From Asterias amurensis (taxonomy: Eukaryota; Echinodermata; Asteroidea; Forcipulatida; Asteriidae), in assembly GCF_032118995.1 (NCBI RefSeq), contig NC_092660.1:3301501-3365500 (forward strand): a stretch of 64,000 nt of DNA, read 5' to 3'. This document shows positions 42,809-54,100 of the stretch, in pieces; the first letter of the stretch is position 1; every line of letters starts with the position of its first letter. Position numbers and translations under genes: made by a program. The notes beneath the pieces are model-generated. The model did no database searches. It saw only the letters and a program-made list of their open reading frames with translations, and was not told the DNA's origin.

Positions 42809-45800
42809 ATGGCAATGCGCAGCTTGACCGACGATATGGATCACTACCACCGGGCCTTTGGCGTCTACCATCGGGTAGCTGATAGATACAACGTTATGAG
42901 TCAATGGGTCAACACTGAATTACGTCAAGCATTCAAATCCATGAATGTCAATTATACGGATGGTAAAGAGGAGATGAATGTACTAAGCATCGGACCTGGG
43001 GATGGTAGGTTGGGCTTGCACTATTCAGACCATTGTGCCAGACCAGTGAACCCCAAACACCGTTTGCCTGTAGACCTGATTAGGCCTACACATGTAAAAA
43101 GATGAACAAGAAATGTTCAAATGGAAATTACGTACGCTACGTAGGCTAATCAAATTATGAATCGCATGAAAACCAGCACATTTTCGACTATCAGCAAATG
43201 ACATTGATATACGTGCACATGCCACCCACAATTATCAGCCAATAATATTGATACGTGCAAGTGACGCCATCCACAACTATCAGCCAATGATATTGATACG
43301 TGCAAGTGACGCCATCCACAACTATCAGCCAATGATATTGATACGTGCAAGTGACGCCATCCACAACTATCAGCCAATGATATTGATACGTGCAAGTGAC
43401 GCCATCCACAACTATCAGCCAATGATATTGATACGTGCGCACACCTATCAGCCAATGACATTGAACCGTGTACGCGCCACCCACAACTATCAGCCAATAA
43501 CATTGATACGCATTACAATCCGTTAATATGGCGTGTTTCTGCTAGTTAATGTTTTTTTTCTTTATATTTTTGTGTATTTTTGTTTAGATTTTGCCTGCTT
43601 ATTGTTAATTCCATTTTTCTTAATTCTGTAATTAATAATAATCTTTTTTCAAACGTGATTCTTAAACTTCTTTTAAATCCCCATGCGGGTCGAAGTTACC
43701 CCGTTAGTCTGAAGATAAAGACTCCTGAAAATACAACCAATACATTTAATTTACAAGCCCGTACATGGACATAACAATGACTGTCTGGCCTGTCAAAATA
43801 CATTTTCACAACTTCTCAAGAAAAATTTGCCCCATGTAGAGGGTGTCCTGCATACAGCAAGGCAAATCACTGGCCCGATAAATTAAAACGGAATAGCTTC
43901 AGTTTTGATACAAAGGGATCGCCTTTTTGGATAGTGATTTGGTTCGCTTTAAGGCAATCCCTAGGTTTCCGTTTGCTTAAAAAAAATTTTTTGTCTTTAC
44001 ATGTCTCTTATTGTTTTCTAGTGTTTTTATGTCCTCCATTTTCTGTTATTGCTGCTGTGTGTTTTTGATGTAAAAGCCTGAACGAATAAAATAAATGAAT
44101 ACATAAATAGCTAAATTTATATAAACCGTTGGCATAAGTTATTGTGGTCGATGTCATTTTTTCCCCTGTAGGTGAAATCGAGAACCAAATCTTGCGTATC
44201 CTTCGAGACGGACACGAACCTCCACGGCCAATCAAAGCTACCATAGTGGAGCCTGCTGTGGACATGGTTTACAAGTACAAGACTCGAGTGGTGAAAGACA
44301 CTGCACAACTTACCGACATCAGCTACGATTGGCGTGCTGAGACACTGGACGGCTACCTGGAGAATGGTGAAAATGACGGCGCTAAGTTCCACTTCATCAG
44401 CGCACTGCATTCCATCTACTACGCAGGTGACATGCAAGCTGCTATTAAGGATCTGTATGGTCGTCTTGAAGATGGGGGAATTTTGCTCATGGTCGTCATT
44501 TCTGGTAAGACATAATACCAGAAACCATTCATTCGGACACGGCATTAATAGCTGCCGACATTTGCATCCTACAATCAGGGGATGTTTAGAATTACGTTTA
44601 AAGCCATTGACACTTTCGGTAAACAGTATTGTCCAAAGGCCCACACTTCGTGTATCACAACTTATATATAAAACAACAAACCTGTGAAAATTTAGGCTCA
44701 ATCGGTCATCGAAGTCGGGAGAAAATAACGGGTAAACCCACCCTTGTTTCCACACGTTTCGCCGTGTCATGACATGTGTTTAAATTAAATCCGTAATTCT
44801 CGATATCGAGAATTGATATTGTTTTAATGTTTTCTCAAAAGTAAAGCTTCTCATTGAATAATATTTCAAGAGAAGTCTTTCACCATTACCTTCTGTAAAC
44901 CCTGTAAGTTATTTGTAAATCTGTGAACTAAAAAAAAAATTTCTGTTCCGAAAGTGTCCAATGCCTTTAACACAATTGGACAAAGTTTCCACTTATTTCG
45001 TAATTTTTGTAGTTAATATACTGCTTGTGTATTATTGTATTTGGCCAGTGGATGTCAAGTTTCTATGTTTTTAACGTGGACAAATAAATAAATCTAATCT
45101 AATCTAATCTAATCTAATCTAATCTAATAATCAGGGACATTTCCAAAGTATTCATTAGGGCATGTTCAAAAAAAGTGATATAGTTCCCGATTAATTTCAC
45201 AAAAGCAACCTCTAGGCTACTGATAATTAAACTAGGCCTTCATCGAGTAGGGCCTTTCACACATCAAGAAACACAGTGAATAAATATTGTCTTTAGAAAA
45301 TGAAAACATACCAGAACAAAAATGCATCTGATAATAACGACTTTATTTGGATTTAATGATGAAGATAACTTTTAACAAGTCAGGCACTTAAAGGCAGTGG
45401 ACACTATTGGTAGTTACTCAAAATAATTATTAACACAACCCTTACTTGGTAACGATTAATGGGGAGAGGTTGATAGTATAAAACATTGTGAGAAACGGCT
45501 CCCTCTGAAGTAACGTAGTTTTCAAGAAGAAGTAATTTTCCACGAGTTTGATTACGAGACCTCATAATTAGATTTTGAGGTCTCGAAATCAAGCACCTGA
45601 AAGAACACAGCTTCGTGTGACAAAGGTGTTTTTTCTTTCATTATCATCTCGCAACTTCGATGACCATTTGAGCTCAAAGTTTCACAGTAAATGCATATGT
45701 TGAGATTCACCACAAGCGAGAAGACAGGTCTTTGACAATTACCAATACTGTCCAGTGTCTTTAAAAACGATTTTTTTTTTTAAAGACAACTCTTGAAAAC

Positions 45801-46575
45801 CTTGATGCTCTAATGATTGCAACAAACAAACAATGCCATATTCACGCACCACTACGATTGTTCAACATTCACAATTGACGGCAGGAGGCCAGAGTAGACA
45901 ACTTTAACTTAAGATTTTAACATCTACAGTTTCTGCATTTTATGACATTAAGAAAAATATACTGTTTCCCCCAAATGAGGGGAAACAGTATATTTAAAAC
46001 TATGTGTAGTTAAAATCTGCAAACAGATGACTACAAATCTTGTAAGAAATATGCAAACCATGCAAAGCCAGCCACTAAATTCAAAAATGATTTATGGATG
46101 AACTGTCTTTAACTCTTTGATATTTGGCCCACAATGTATGTACGAGGAGAAAACTTGTGGCTTTTATAGGTATTGGTAACTTTATTGATTTTGTTCCTTT
46201 GATCCAAAAGATAAATCTGGTTTCGGACATTTCGGAAGCAACTTTCCACTCATGTGGGGTTCCAGACATCATCATCCAACATCAGCACAGGTCCTGGCAG
46301 CCTGTCAGAATGAGAACATCCCCATAGACCAGGAGTTTATCGCTAAAGTACGGTCCAACATCACCCCCTGCTTCAACGATCCTCAAGACATGACGCAAGA
46401 TGGTCGCCTCCTGGTTGATTTCTTCACTCATGTTGCAGACTTCCTTAAGGATGCCCAACTCGAAACCAAGAAGGAGGTCTTGGAGTTCCTTGAAGGGAAA
46501 CTGTGTGCAGAGAAGAGAGAAGACGGACAGGTGTACTTCAATGGTGACTGGAAGGCTTTCATCATAAGACGATAG
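42809..46575 (+). CDS. HNMT-like SAM-dependent methyltransferase, copy 2
   Basis: Exons 42809-43004, 44172-44504 and 46211-46575 (894 bp, 297 aa, TAG stop); both introns are phase 1, as in copy 1. Motifs: LSIGPGDGGEIE (SAM loop), IVEPAVDM, FHFISALHSIYYAGDMQAAI, LLMVVISG, then HHHPTSAQVLAAC and C-terminal VYFNGDWKAFIIRR. The start MAMRSLTDDMDHYHRAFGVY matches MASIRPLTDDMEYYHRAFGV of copy 1; a second Met two codons later is equally possible. A TTTTCAATATAG acceptor-like run just upstream (42781) may close a 5' UTR intron. As in copy 1, residues aligned with human Glu28, Gln143 and Asn283 are Arg, His and Asp. Intron 1 holds a 45-bp minisatellite; intron 2 has two MITEs and a perfect hairpin. 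Divergent orientation suggests an inverted duplication or shared regulation. Confidence 0.9.
43188..43512. repeat. 45-bp tandem repeat, about eight copies
   Basis: Units begin TATCAGCCAATGATATTGAT and run through ACGTGCAAGTGACGCCAT; central copies are identical, outer ones diverge and one is shortened to 33 bp. Intron 1 of HNMT-like copy 2. It is open in several frames only because 45 is a multiple of 3. Confidence 0.85.
44597..44972 (-). mobile_element. MITE family B, full copy
   Basis: Inverse orientation, TTAAAGCCATTGACACTTTC to AAAGTGTCCAATGCCTTTAA. Intron 2 of HNMT-like copy 2, just after its exon 2. Confidence 0.7.
44985..45130 (+). repeat. LINE-like 3' end with pentanucleotide tail
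   Basis: AT-rich 3' UTR-like sequence ending in GGACAAATAAATAAAT, then seven or so AATCT units (45090-45128). Probably the end of a 5'-truncated LINE in HNMT-like copy 2 intron 2. Confidence 0.45.
45388..45766 (+). mobile_element. MITE family A, full copy
   Basis: TTAAAGGCAGTGGACACTAT to TACTGTCCAGTGTCTTTAA. Intron 2 of HNMT-like copy 2. Confidence 0.7.
45955..45995. repeat. Perfect 17-bp hairpin
   Basis: AAATATACTGTTTCCCC, loop CAAATGA, then the exact inverse. Intron 2 of HNMT-like copy 2. Confidence 0.8.
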
Positions 46576-46689
46576 TTACAAGGCTCTGATTGCTTCATCT
46601 CTCTGTTCCTTGCTCTGTGATCTCTCCTCACCCTTGAAATTATGCTTAGACATTAACCAGCTTAATGCAAACAACTTTATCTATCTAGC

Positions 46690-46890
46690 TACCGAGCAAC
46701 CTCGATAGTGTAGTTGGTAAGACACTGCTCTAGAATTGCAAGGGTTGTGGGTTCGATTCCCACCCGAGTAACATGCCTGTGATATTTTTTTCACAGGACT
46801 CGGGAAGTACTGAGTATACAGTGCTAACACATCGGTGTGTGGGTAAAAAAACAAAATTAATATTCTTTATCCCCGATGCAAATTTAACAT
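46690..46890 (+). mobile_element. tRNA-derived SINE (family 2)
   Basis: Head GATAGTGTAGTTGGTAAGAC (A box) and GGGTTCGATTCCCACC (B box), then a fixed 3' body: CACAGGACTCGGGAAGTACT, GAGTATACAGTGCTAAC, and TTAATATTCTTTATCCCCGA. It lies just downstream of HNMT-like copy 2. Confidence 0.7.
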
Positions 46891-47240
46891 CTCTTTTAAC
46901 TTTATCTAAGTTGGAATGTGTCATACTAATTGATTTTTACAAATATTTGCTTACCGCCTTAGTTTGTTAAGCATGTCTTTCCCCAAAGTAGCTTTCTAAA
47001 GTTGGAATCAGATCTAATTCTTTTTACTGGTGCGTTATGTCCTACCTATAGCAGTGTAACCTTTGTATACAAAAAGAGTGACCCTGACATTCAAGGGTCT
47101 TTCCGGTAGGCGAGTTACTGTGCTGGTCATCATGGGAAATGTATATACATTTTGTTTCATAAATTTCGCATAAATGAGTTACAAAAGTAGCAGCTGAATG
47201 GGGTTTGAAATGAGCCCGCATTACTCATGTCAAAAGTAAA

Positions 47241-47257
47241 TAATAATAACAATAATA

Positions 47258-47288
<31 letters not shown>

Positions 47289-47306
47289 CAATAATAATAA
47301 TAAGAC
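47241..47306. repeat. (TAA)n-type microsatellite
   Basis: AATAATAACAATAATAATAA with interspersed ATGATA units; sequence to the right (ACTTGTAATGCACACATATC) recalls a SINE tail. Confidence 0.75.
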
Positions 47307-47708
47307 TTGTAATGCACACATATCCACCCTGCTGGGTGTTCAAGTTGATAAAAATCAGAGAACCATCCAATCTCCATAAGATCCAAAGAGTTTCTTCCAT
47401 TATGGGTTGTAGGAACTCTACAGGCTTTTGGCTATTTTCTAAACATGTAAAGTCACAAGTTACTTGGTCTATATAAACTGGACGCTATTATAAAAAAAAC
47501 AGTTAACGGGACGGGCCCAATTATTGATGGGAGCGTTCCAACTATAGTTGGGACAGGCCCAATTATTTATGGGTGCATTCAAACTGCATGCGTAGTTGAA
47601 AAAGGCCTGTTTATTGATAGGAATGTTTCATTGGGAAAGGCCCATCCATTGAATCAATGGGAGCATTCCAACTAGAGTTGGGACAGGCCCATTTATTGTG
47701 GCAACCAC

Positions 47709-48072
47709 TTAAAGGGAGTGGACACTATTGGTAATTACTCAAAATAATTACCAGCATAAAACCTCACTTGGTAACGAGGAATGGGGAAAGGTTGATAGTA
47801 TAAAACATTGTGAGAAATGACTCCCTCTGAAGTAACGTAGTTTTCGAGAAAGAAGTAATTTTCCAAGAAATTCGATTTTGAGACCTCAGATTCATAATTT
47901 GAGGTCTCGAAATCAACCATCTAAAAGCACACAACCTCGTGTGACCAGGGTGTTTTTTTCTTTCATTATTATCTCGCAACTTCACAAGTTTGTTATTTTA
48001 TGCATATGTTGAGATACACCAAGTGAGAAGACTTGTCTTTGACAATTACAAATAGTGTCCAGTGTCTTTAAC
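47709..48072 (+). mobile_element. MITE family A, full copy
   Basis: TTAAAGGGAGTGGACACTAT to AGTGTCCAGTGTCTTTAA, just downstream of the MSH5 stop (48156, minus strand). Confidence 0.7.
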
Positions 48073-48155
48073 TAGCTGAACGCGACTGAAGGAAGCTTAT
48101 ACCAATCTTTCATTAGTACTAATTCTCACCTTTTAACTCTCTCTATATCGGTTCA

Positions 48156-51100
48156 TCAATTACTATTAGGGAGAACTATATTTTGCAGGAACTCAGTCAC
48201 ATTACAGGTCTGCAGATCCAGTTTCAAGAATTCATCCACGATGACTTTGCACTTTTGGAATCGGTTGTCGGCGCTTGCCGAGTCTACTCTATGAATTGGC
48301 TCATTTCGGGCAAGCAACTCAGACACCTGAATAAAAAACAAACAAATAAACATTTAATTGTTGAAAATATTTGTTTGTAAGATGTTTTTCTGTTTTCATT
48401 TGTTTTGTTTTTATTTTTATGGGGGTGTCTTTAATTTATTTGGTTAATTGTTTATATCAAAGTTAATGACTTGGGATGGCTGAGGCAGTACATTTGTGTT
48501 GATTTAATTCTTATTTTATTTTAATTTTAACAGTTTTTTTTTTTTTTTTGCAAAATTAAGATACATTTACTGACACGATGGTGTTAGTCTTATTGTTATG
48601 ATGAAGATGTTTCCTTACTTGTTTGCCTCTTGTAAGGAGCTCCTCAGGTAGTCCAGCCTGTGCTGAGATATAATTAGCGTAGCTGTAGTTAGCATGACCC
48701 TCAATAAGCTGGTAGAGGAACACCATCTCATCTTCATTATGAAGAACTTCCATGGTCTGTCGGGGAAAGAGAGAATATTTTTTGGCTTTGCTAAATATTT
48801 TTTGGTGGTTAAAGACACTAGACACTATTGGTAATTGTCAAAGACTTAGTCTTCTTACTTGGTGTTTCTCAACATATACATAAAGTAACAAACCTGTGAA
48901 AATTTGAGCTCAATCGGTCGAGAAGTTGCGAAAAAGAGTGAGCCGTTTCTCAATGTTTTGTACTATCAACCTCTCCCCATTACTTGTTAAGGTTGTACAT
49001 GTATGCTAATAATTATGTTGAATAATTACCAATAGTGTCCACTGCCTTTAAGCAGCTCTTTGAAAGTGGGCCCTAATTGTAGCAAAACAAGTTAATGTTT
49101 CCCTTGAAAAAGTACCCTTGGGAACAGAGAAGTAATTTTTGATTAGGTTTTATTTATTTTAGTTTTATTGTTTGGAAGTTCAATCACAACGTTTTTTTTG
49201 TTTCATTATTATCTCACAACTTCAAAGACCAATTGAGCTCAAATCTTCACAGGTTTGTTATTTTATGCTTGTATACACTAAGTGAGAAGACTGGTCTTTG
49301 ACAATTACCAATAGTGTCCAGGGTCTTTAGTGAGTAGTAGCTTCAGGGACAGGTACAGTTAAACACGATGCTAACCTGGTAGGTAAGTTCTTGAGAGTTG
49401 GGCAACATCTTCTGCTTCATAATGCTATGAAAGTGAGATGCTATTAGTATATGTGGACATAGTGCCTCTTGGGCTAGCCAGTGCTTCAGTCCAGCACACA
49501 GCAGGGCAGTACCGTCAGAGGTCTCGGTCCCTTTACCAAATTCATCTATGATGATTAGAGAGTTCTCGGTTGCATTGCAAAGTGCATAGGCCATCTGAAA
49601 AAGGAATCAAAGGGTAGAAGACATACTTTTTAATTACACATATTTATCTTTGATTAAACTTATTCACTGGCACAATACTACAAAAAGAAATATACTATGC
49701 AATACAATATAATGAATAGGGTAGATTGCCTTAGCTTTCGATCCAATCCGGACCTTTTTCAGAGGCAAAAAACAAGTACAAACAAATACATATCCATTTA
49801 TAGAAAAAGAGAGGGGAAAAGGATTAAGGGAAGGATAAAAAAAAAAGCAGGAAAATAACAGCCAATCAAAGTTTCTATTTCAGAAACAATATTGGTGGCT
49901 GTGAACTAATGAATGCAATACATAGATAAACATATTATACATAAAATACAGTATGTACAATTACATTAAGTATATACAAATATAAAAAAAGGAACAACAA
50001 ATTGCCAGTGAGTGATTGGAAAAAGTTACCAGGACGTCTACAGACCCATCCTACCACAGATTAAGGAGTGGGGTGGGGATGGGGTTGGGGAAAGAGGGAG
50101 GAAGCAAACTAATGGGAGAAATACAATAGAAAGAATAGGTTTAGAAACAGTCGAGATCATATCATTCTCCCTTGATGACTGAAGGCTGAATGATATTTTG
50201 AGAAAAGTCCTGAGACATCATACATACATACATACAACGAAATATTTATAAAGCGCCTTCACATCAAGATCAATGCGCTGGAAAGAGCAAGACCAATGGA
50301 ACTATAAATACAACAAATTACATCTGATACAATCGAGTTTTGAGAGATTTTTTCACCAATGGCAAAGAGTTATAATTTCTGATGCGTACTGGGAGGTTGT
50401 TCCATATTCGCGGAGCAATAAAGGAGAAAGTCCGGTTGCGAGCAGATGAAACATCACATATCTTTGTTTTGTTTAGTTATAACCAATAGGCAAGAAAATC
50501 ATCATATAAATAATGCAGGAGTTATCTGCTGGAACCAACCAAAAATTTAGCATTCACGATCAACTCTTTTCCAGGCAAACACCTTCTGCAGTGACTACTT
50601 AAAGATTGTCTTAGTTGAGTGGGCGTAAAGGCAGCCTAGCCAAATTTTGGTTGTCTTGGAAGATGGCCAAATTCCAGTGTGTTCAGTAAAAGAGCCCAAT
50701 TTCCAGTAGGAAATTAAGGGACATTTATTAGTACAAAGATTCTCAACTTCCAGTAGGAAACACAGCAATTTCCACCTGAAAATTAACTTGACTGAAATGA
50801 TTGAAATGTGTTTGTTATTTCTGGCTTAAAGAAAAAGTAACGACAATACTTTATTTTCAGTGAAAATGCTTAGTGTTTTAAATGTTACTAATTGAGATAA
50901 CTATAAGTGTATAAAGTGTTGGGATAAACTGTGATGAAAATTTAGCTTTTCAGCTACTAGTTTACAGATGTTTTTATTAATTGTTATTTTGTTTTCCTTT
51001 AGAAATTCCACTTCGAACAAATTGCTAAATAAAAGAGGAACTTTTTATTGAGTACATAAAACTTTGTACAGTTGCCCATAAAAAAATTGAGCTTTTTAGT

Positions 51101-54100
51101 TGCTTTCCCCTGCATGGGTTTGTAACAACTCATAATGATTTTTTAACAATGTTTTGCTCTTTGTATTTGCAAAATTAAGCAGACAACTAAGATGACCCTC
51201 CTCTTGCATTAGGCTGTGTCCTTATTAGCCGCTGCGGCTCTGGCTACAGCTGTATCACCTACCACATGCATCGAAGCATGAGTAGCCCTTAGAAACAGCC
51301 ATAGCCACCAATTCAAACACGGCCTTACCTGGTTTAGATCTATCATGAACGTTGAGAGTCCAACAGACACCGACTCTAGAGTATGCACTCTGGTGTAGAT
51401 ACCATCCAGCATGCCTATTACAGCGCCCTCTGCTGGTACAAAGCTGCCAATGTGACTCATAAAAGCAATCAGACCAACCTGTTATTGAAGACAACAAGGT
51501 CAGAAGTTTGTCAGTAAAAAAAACAATAAGAACCTGTAAGGTTTTAGTTATACAAAAAGTTAAATTCTTCATTGTCAGTAAAGACAAGAACTTATTTACA
51601 AAACAATCATATAAAGGTATGAACATCACAATTTACAACTTAAAGCCACTGTACATATTGGTAATTGTCAAAGACCAGTGTTCTCACTTGGTGTAACCCT
51701 CCCCATCATAACCATAAAATAACAAACATGTGAAAATTTGGGCTCAATTGGTCATCGAAGTTGCAAGAAAATTATGAAAGAAAAAACACCCTTGTTGGAC
51801 GAATTTGTGTGCTTGCAGATAGGTATAAAAGACTTATAGCTAGAAGTCTTTTTTTTTATTTTAGTGAGAAATTACCTCTTTCTCAAGAACTACGTTACTT
51901 CAGCGGGATACATTTCCCACAATGTTTTTTACTATCAACAGCTCTCCATTGCTTGTTACCAAGTCAGTTTTTAAGTTCATATTTGTTAACTACCAAACGT
52001 GTACCTTCCCTTTAAACTTTGACTGTAAAATCCTCATACCATGGACGTATATGAAAAGCTGCATGCTCATACAGACCTCCTTCTATGTTCTCATTTTAAG
52101 AAGAGGAAGGACTGCTTAATTTATGAAAGAGCTTTTTAATGAGATATCACCTAACTCACAAGCCCCGATAACCACTTCAATGTGAGGGCAACACTCAGGT
52201 TAATTACTTTCCCAAACAGTAAAATACTTCTGTTTAAACATATAGGTGTTTCTGCCTCCATGATTTAAGGTAACTAAAAGTTTAATTGGTATATAATAAA
52301 ATACCAAATACATATACTATAAAAAAGTAGACACGAAGAAGCACTGGTTAAGCAGTGCAAGATTGAACATTATGAAGCAATAAAAATGATAAAGCATTGT
52401 TACACTTTGTGAGATTTTTAATAAACCTTAATGAATTGAATTGAATTGAATTTAAATAGTAAGACAAAACATATGCAAAAAAACAATAATATACATGTAC
52501 TGTTTGGCATAATACACAGAATTAAATTAACACTAGCAATGCACACTACAGTTCTCATAACTTCAAGAACATTACAAATGGACAATTTAAAGAAACTTGG
52601 CATTTCAACCTTTTTTTGATGTATAAAAGCACATAATGTTTGGATTTTCCTTTCCCATACAAAGACTCGAGGTCAAATCAAAGTTGAAAAAATTGTGTTA
52701 TGAAAAACCCAATTAAATGATAAAAATAGTGTTCCAGGGTAAAATTACAAATAAATGTGCCAGCTATTAATGTCAGAAGGAGAATTTGTTACTTGGAACA
52801 TGAAGCTCACTTGAATGAGGTAGTGACTCAACATGACTCAATTTCATAGAGGTGTAAAAAGTAGCTTAGCACAACAAAATACTGCTTACCCGAATGCTTG
52901 CTTTGAAACAGCTCTATGAAATTGTGCCCATGTTAGAAAAGGAGCTCACCTGTTTGAGATAAACGCTCTTGCCGCTGGCATTGGGTCCCGTCAGAAACTT
53001 CATCTTACCATACTTGCCCCCTGAGCATGTATCATTAGGTACAAAGGGGGTCACACACAGCTCCTGCAGGGGGTGTCTTCCACCTGTGATATGCAAGACT
53101 TTATCACTGGTCAATTCTGGTCGGGTGTAATTCAGATCCTTAGCTGTAGAGGCCAGGGACAGCAAGCTGGAGTGGAATTGATGATATAGTGATCAATTCA
53201 AAGTAGTTTGTTGAAGCCATTGCTGTATAGATTAGGCCGTATCCGAATTGGCTACGGCTACGGCAAACGCCGTATCGCCACGTCGTCATGCATTGAAGTA
53301 TAGGATGCCCTTAGCAACACCCCAGGCAACAGTCGTAGCCGCAGCCGTAGCCACTAATTCGGAAACGACCTTAGTAGACTGCAAACACAAACATTGCATA
53401 TGATGTCACAAGCTCATACATGTAAAGTGCCCTCATTGAAGTCAAAGAAAGACCACCCATTGGCTGAGAATAATGTGTGACATGCGTGCACGTATCTATT
53501 ATTTGGTGTCAGCAAAGGTGACCTACAAGTAATGCAAGGGGTCTGTATTCTCCCAGCCAATGTATGATTAGACCTCCATAAAAGAATAATAATGGTGTGA
53601 ACCATATAATAATAATGGTGTAAAGCACCTTAATCTAGCTACTAGTGTAAGAATTTAGTGTTTTTATTATTCTCCACCCATCAAACTGTAAAGCCCTCGC
53701 CCTTACACCTACCAGTCCAGCTCGGCTGCGTACTCCATCACGGTGAACAACACTTGAGATCTTTCCAGAATAGAGTTCTGTAACTTATGCATAATCTGAG
53801 TTTCAAGATCTGTGTAAACCAAAAAGGAAAACCAAATGTTGAAGTACACTCTTAATGTAACAAAAACTTATCTCATTTGTATAACATCTCATTATATATT
53901 TGGTGTGTGGTAACACCATGTGCATATTTACTTGCCAGGTAGAGTTTGTTCTTGAGAGAACTGTCTCGGTATCTACTACCGCTGAGTAGACTTTTCAGGA
54001 GACTTCCCAACTCTGTAAAGGACTGTCCTGCTTTTTAACTACTACATGTACCTGGGTGGAAGGTTGAAAATTCGGCTGGGACTACTACTTTAGCTTGTAG

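Larger units (their letters stand above)
46576..48155. other. Spacer between HNMT-like copy 2 and MSH5 (tail to tail)
   Basis: SINE family 2 at 46690, a TAA microsatellite and a family A MITE. At 47510-47700 the phrase GGGACAGGCCCAATTATT or close variants recurs four times, a short degenerate repeat. No coding frame. Confidence 0.55.

Noticed and set aside
43150-43526. Open frames on both strands with repeated peptides (for example SLADSCGW units)
   Set aside because: They are the translation of the 45-bp intronic minisatellite; 45 is a multiple of 3, so frames stay open by chance.
46690-46765. Possible tRNA gene
   Set aside because: A and B boxes are present, but the same head plus a fixed non-tRNA 3' body recurs at 62648 and, without the head, at 55515; acceptor-stem pairing is poor. 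It is a SINE.
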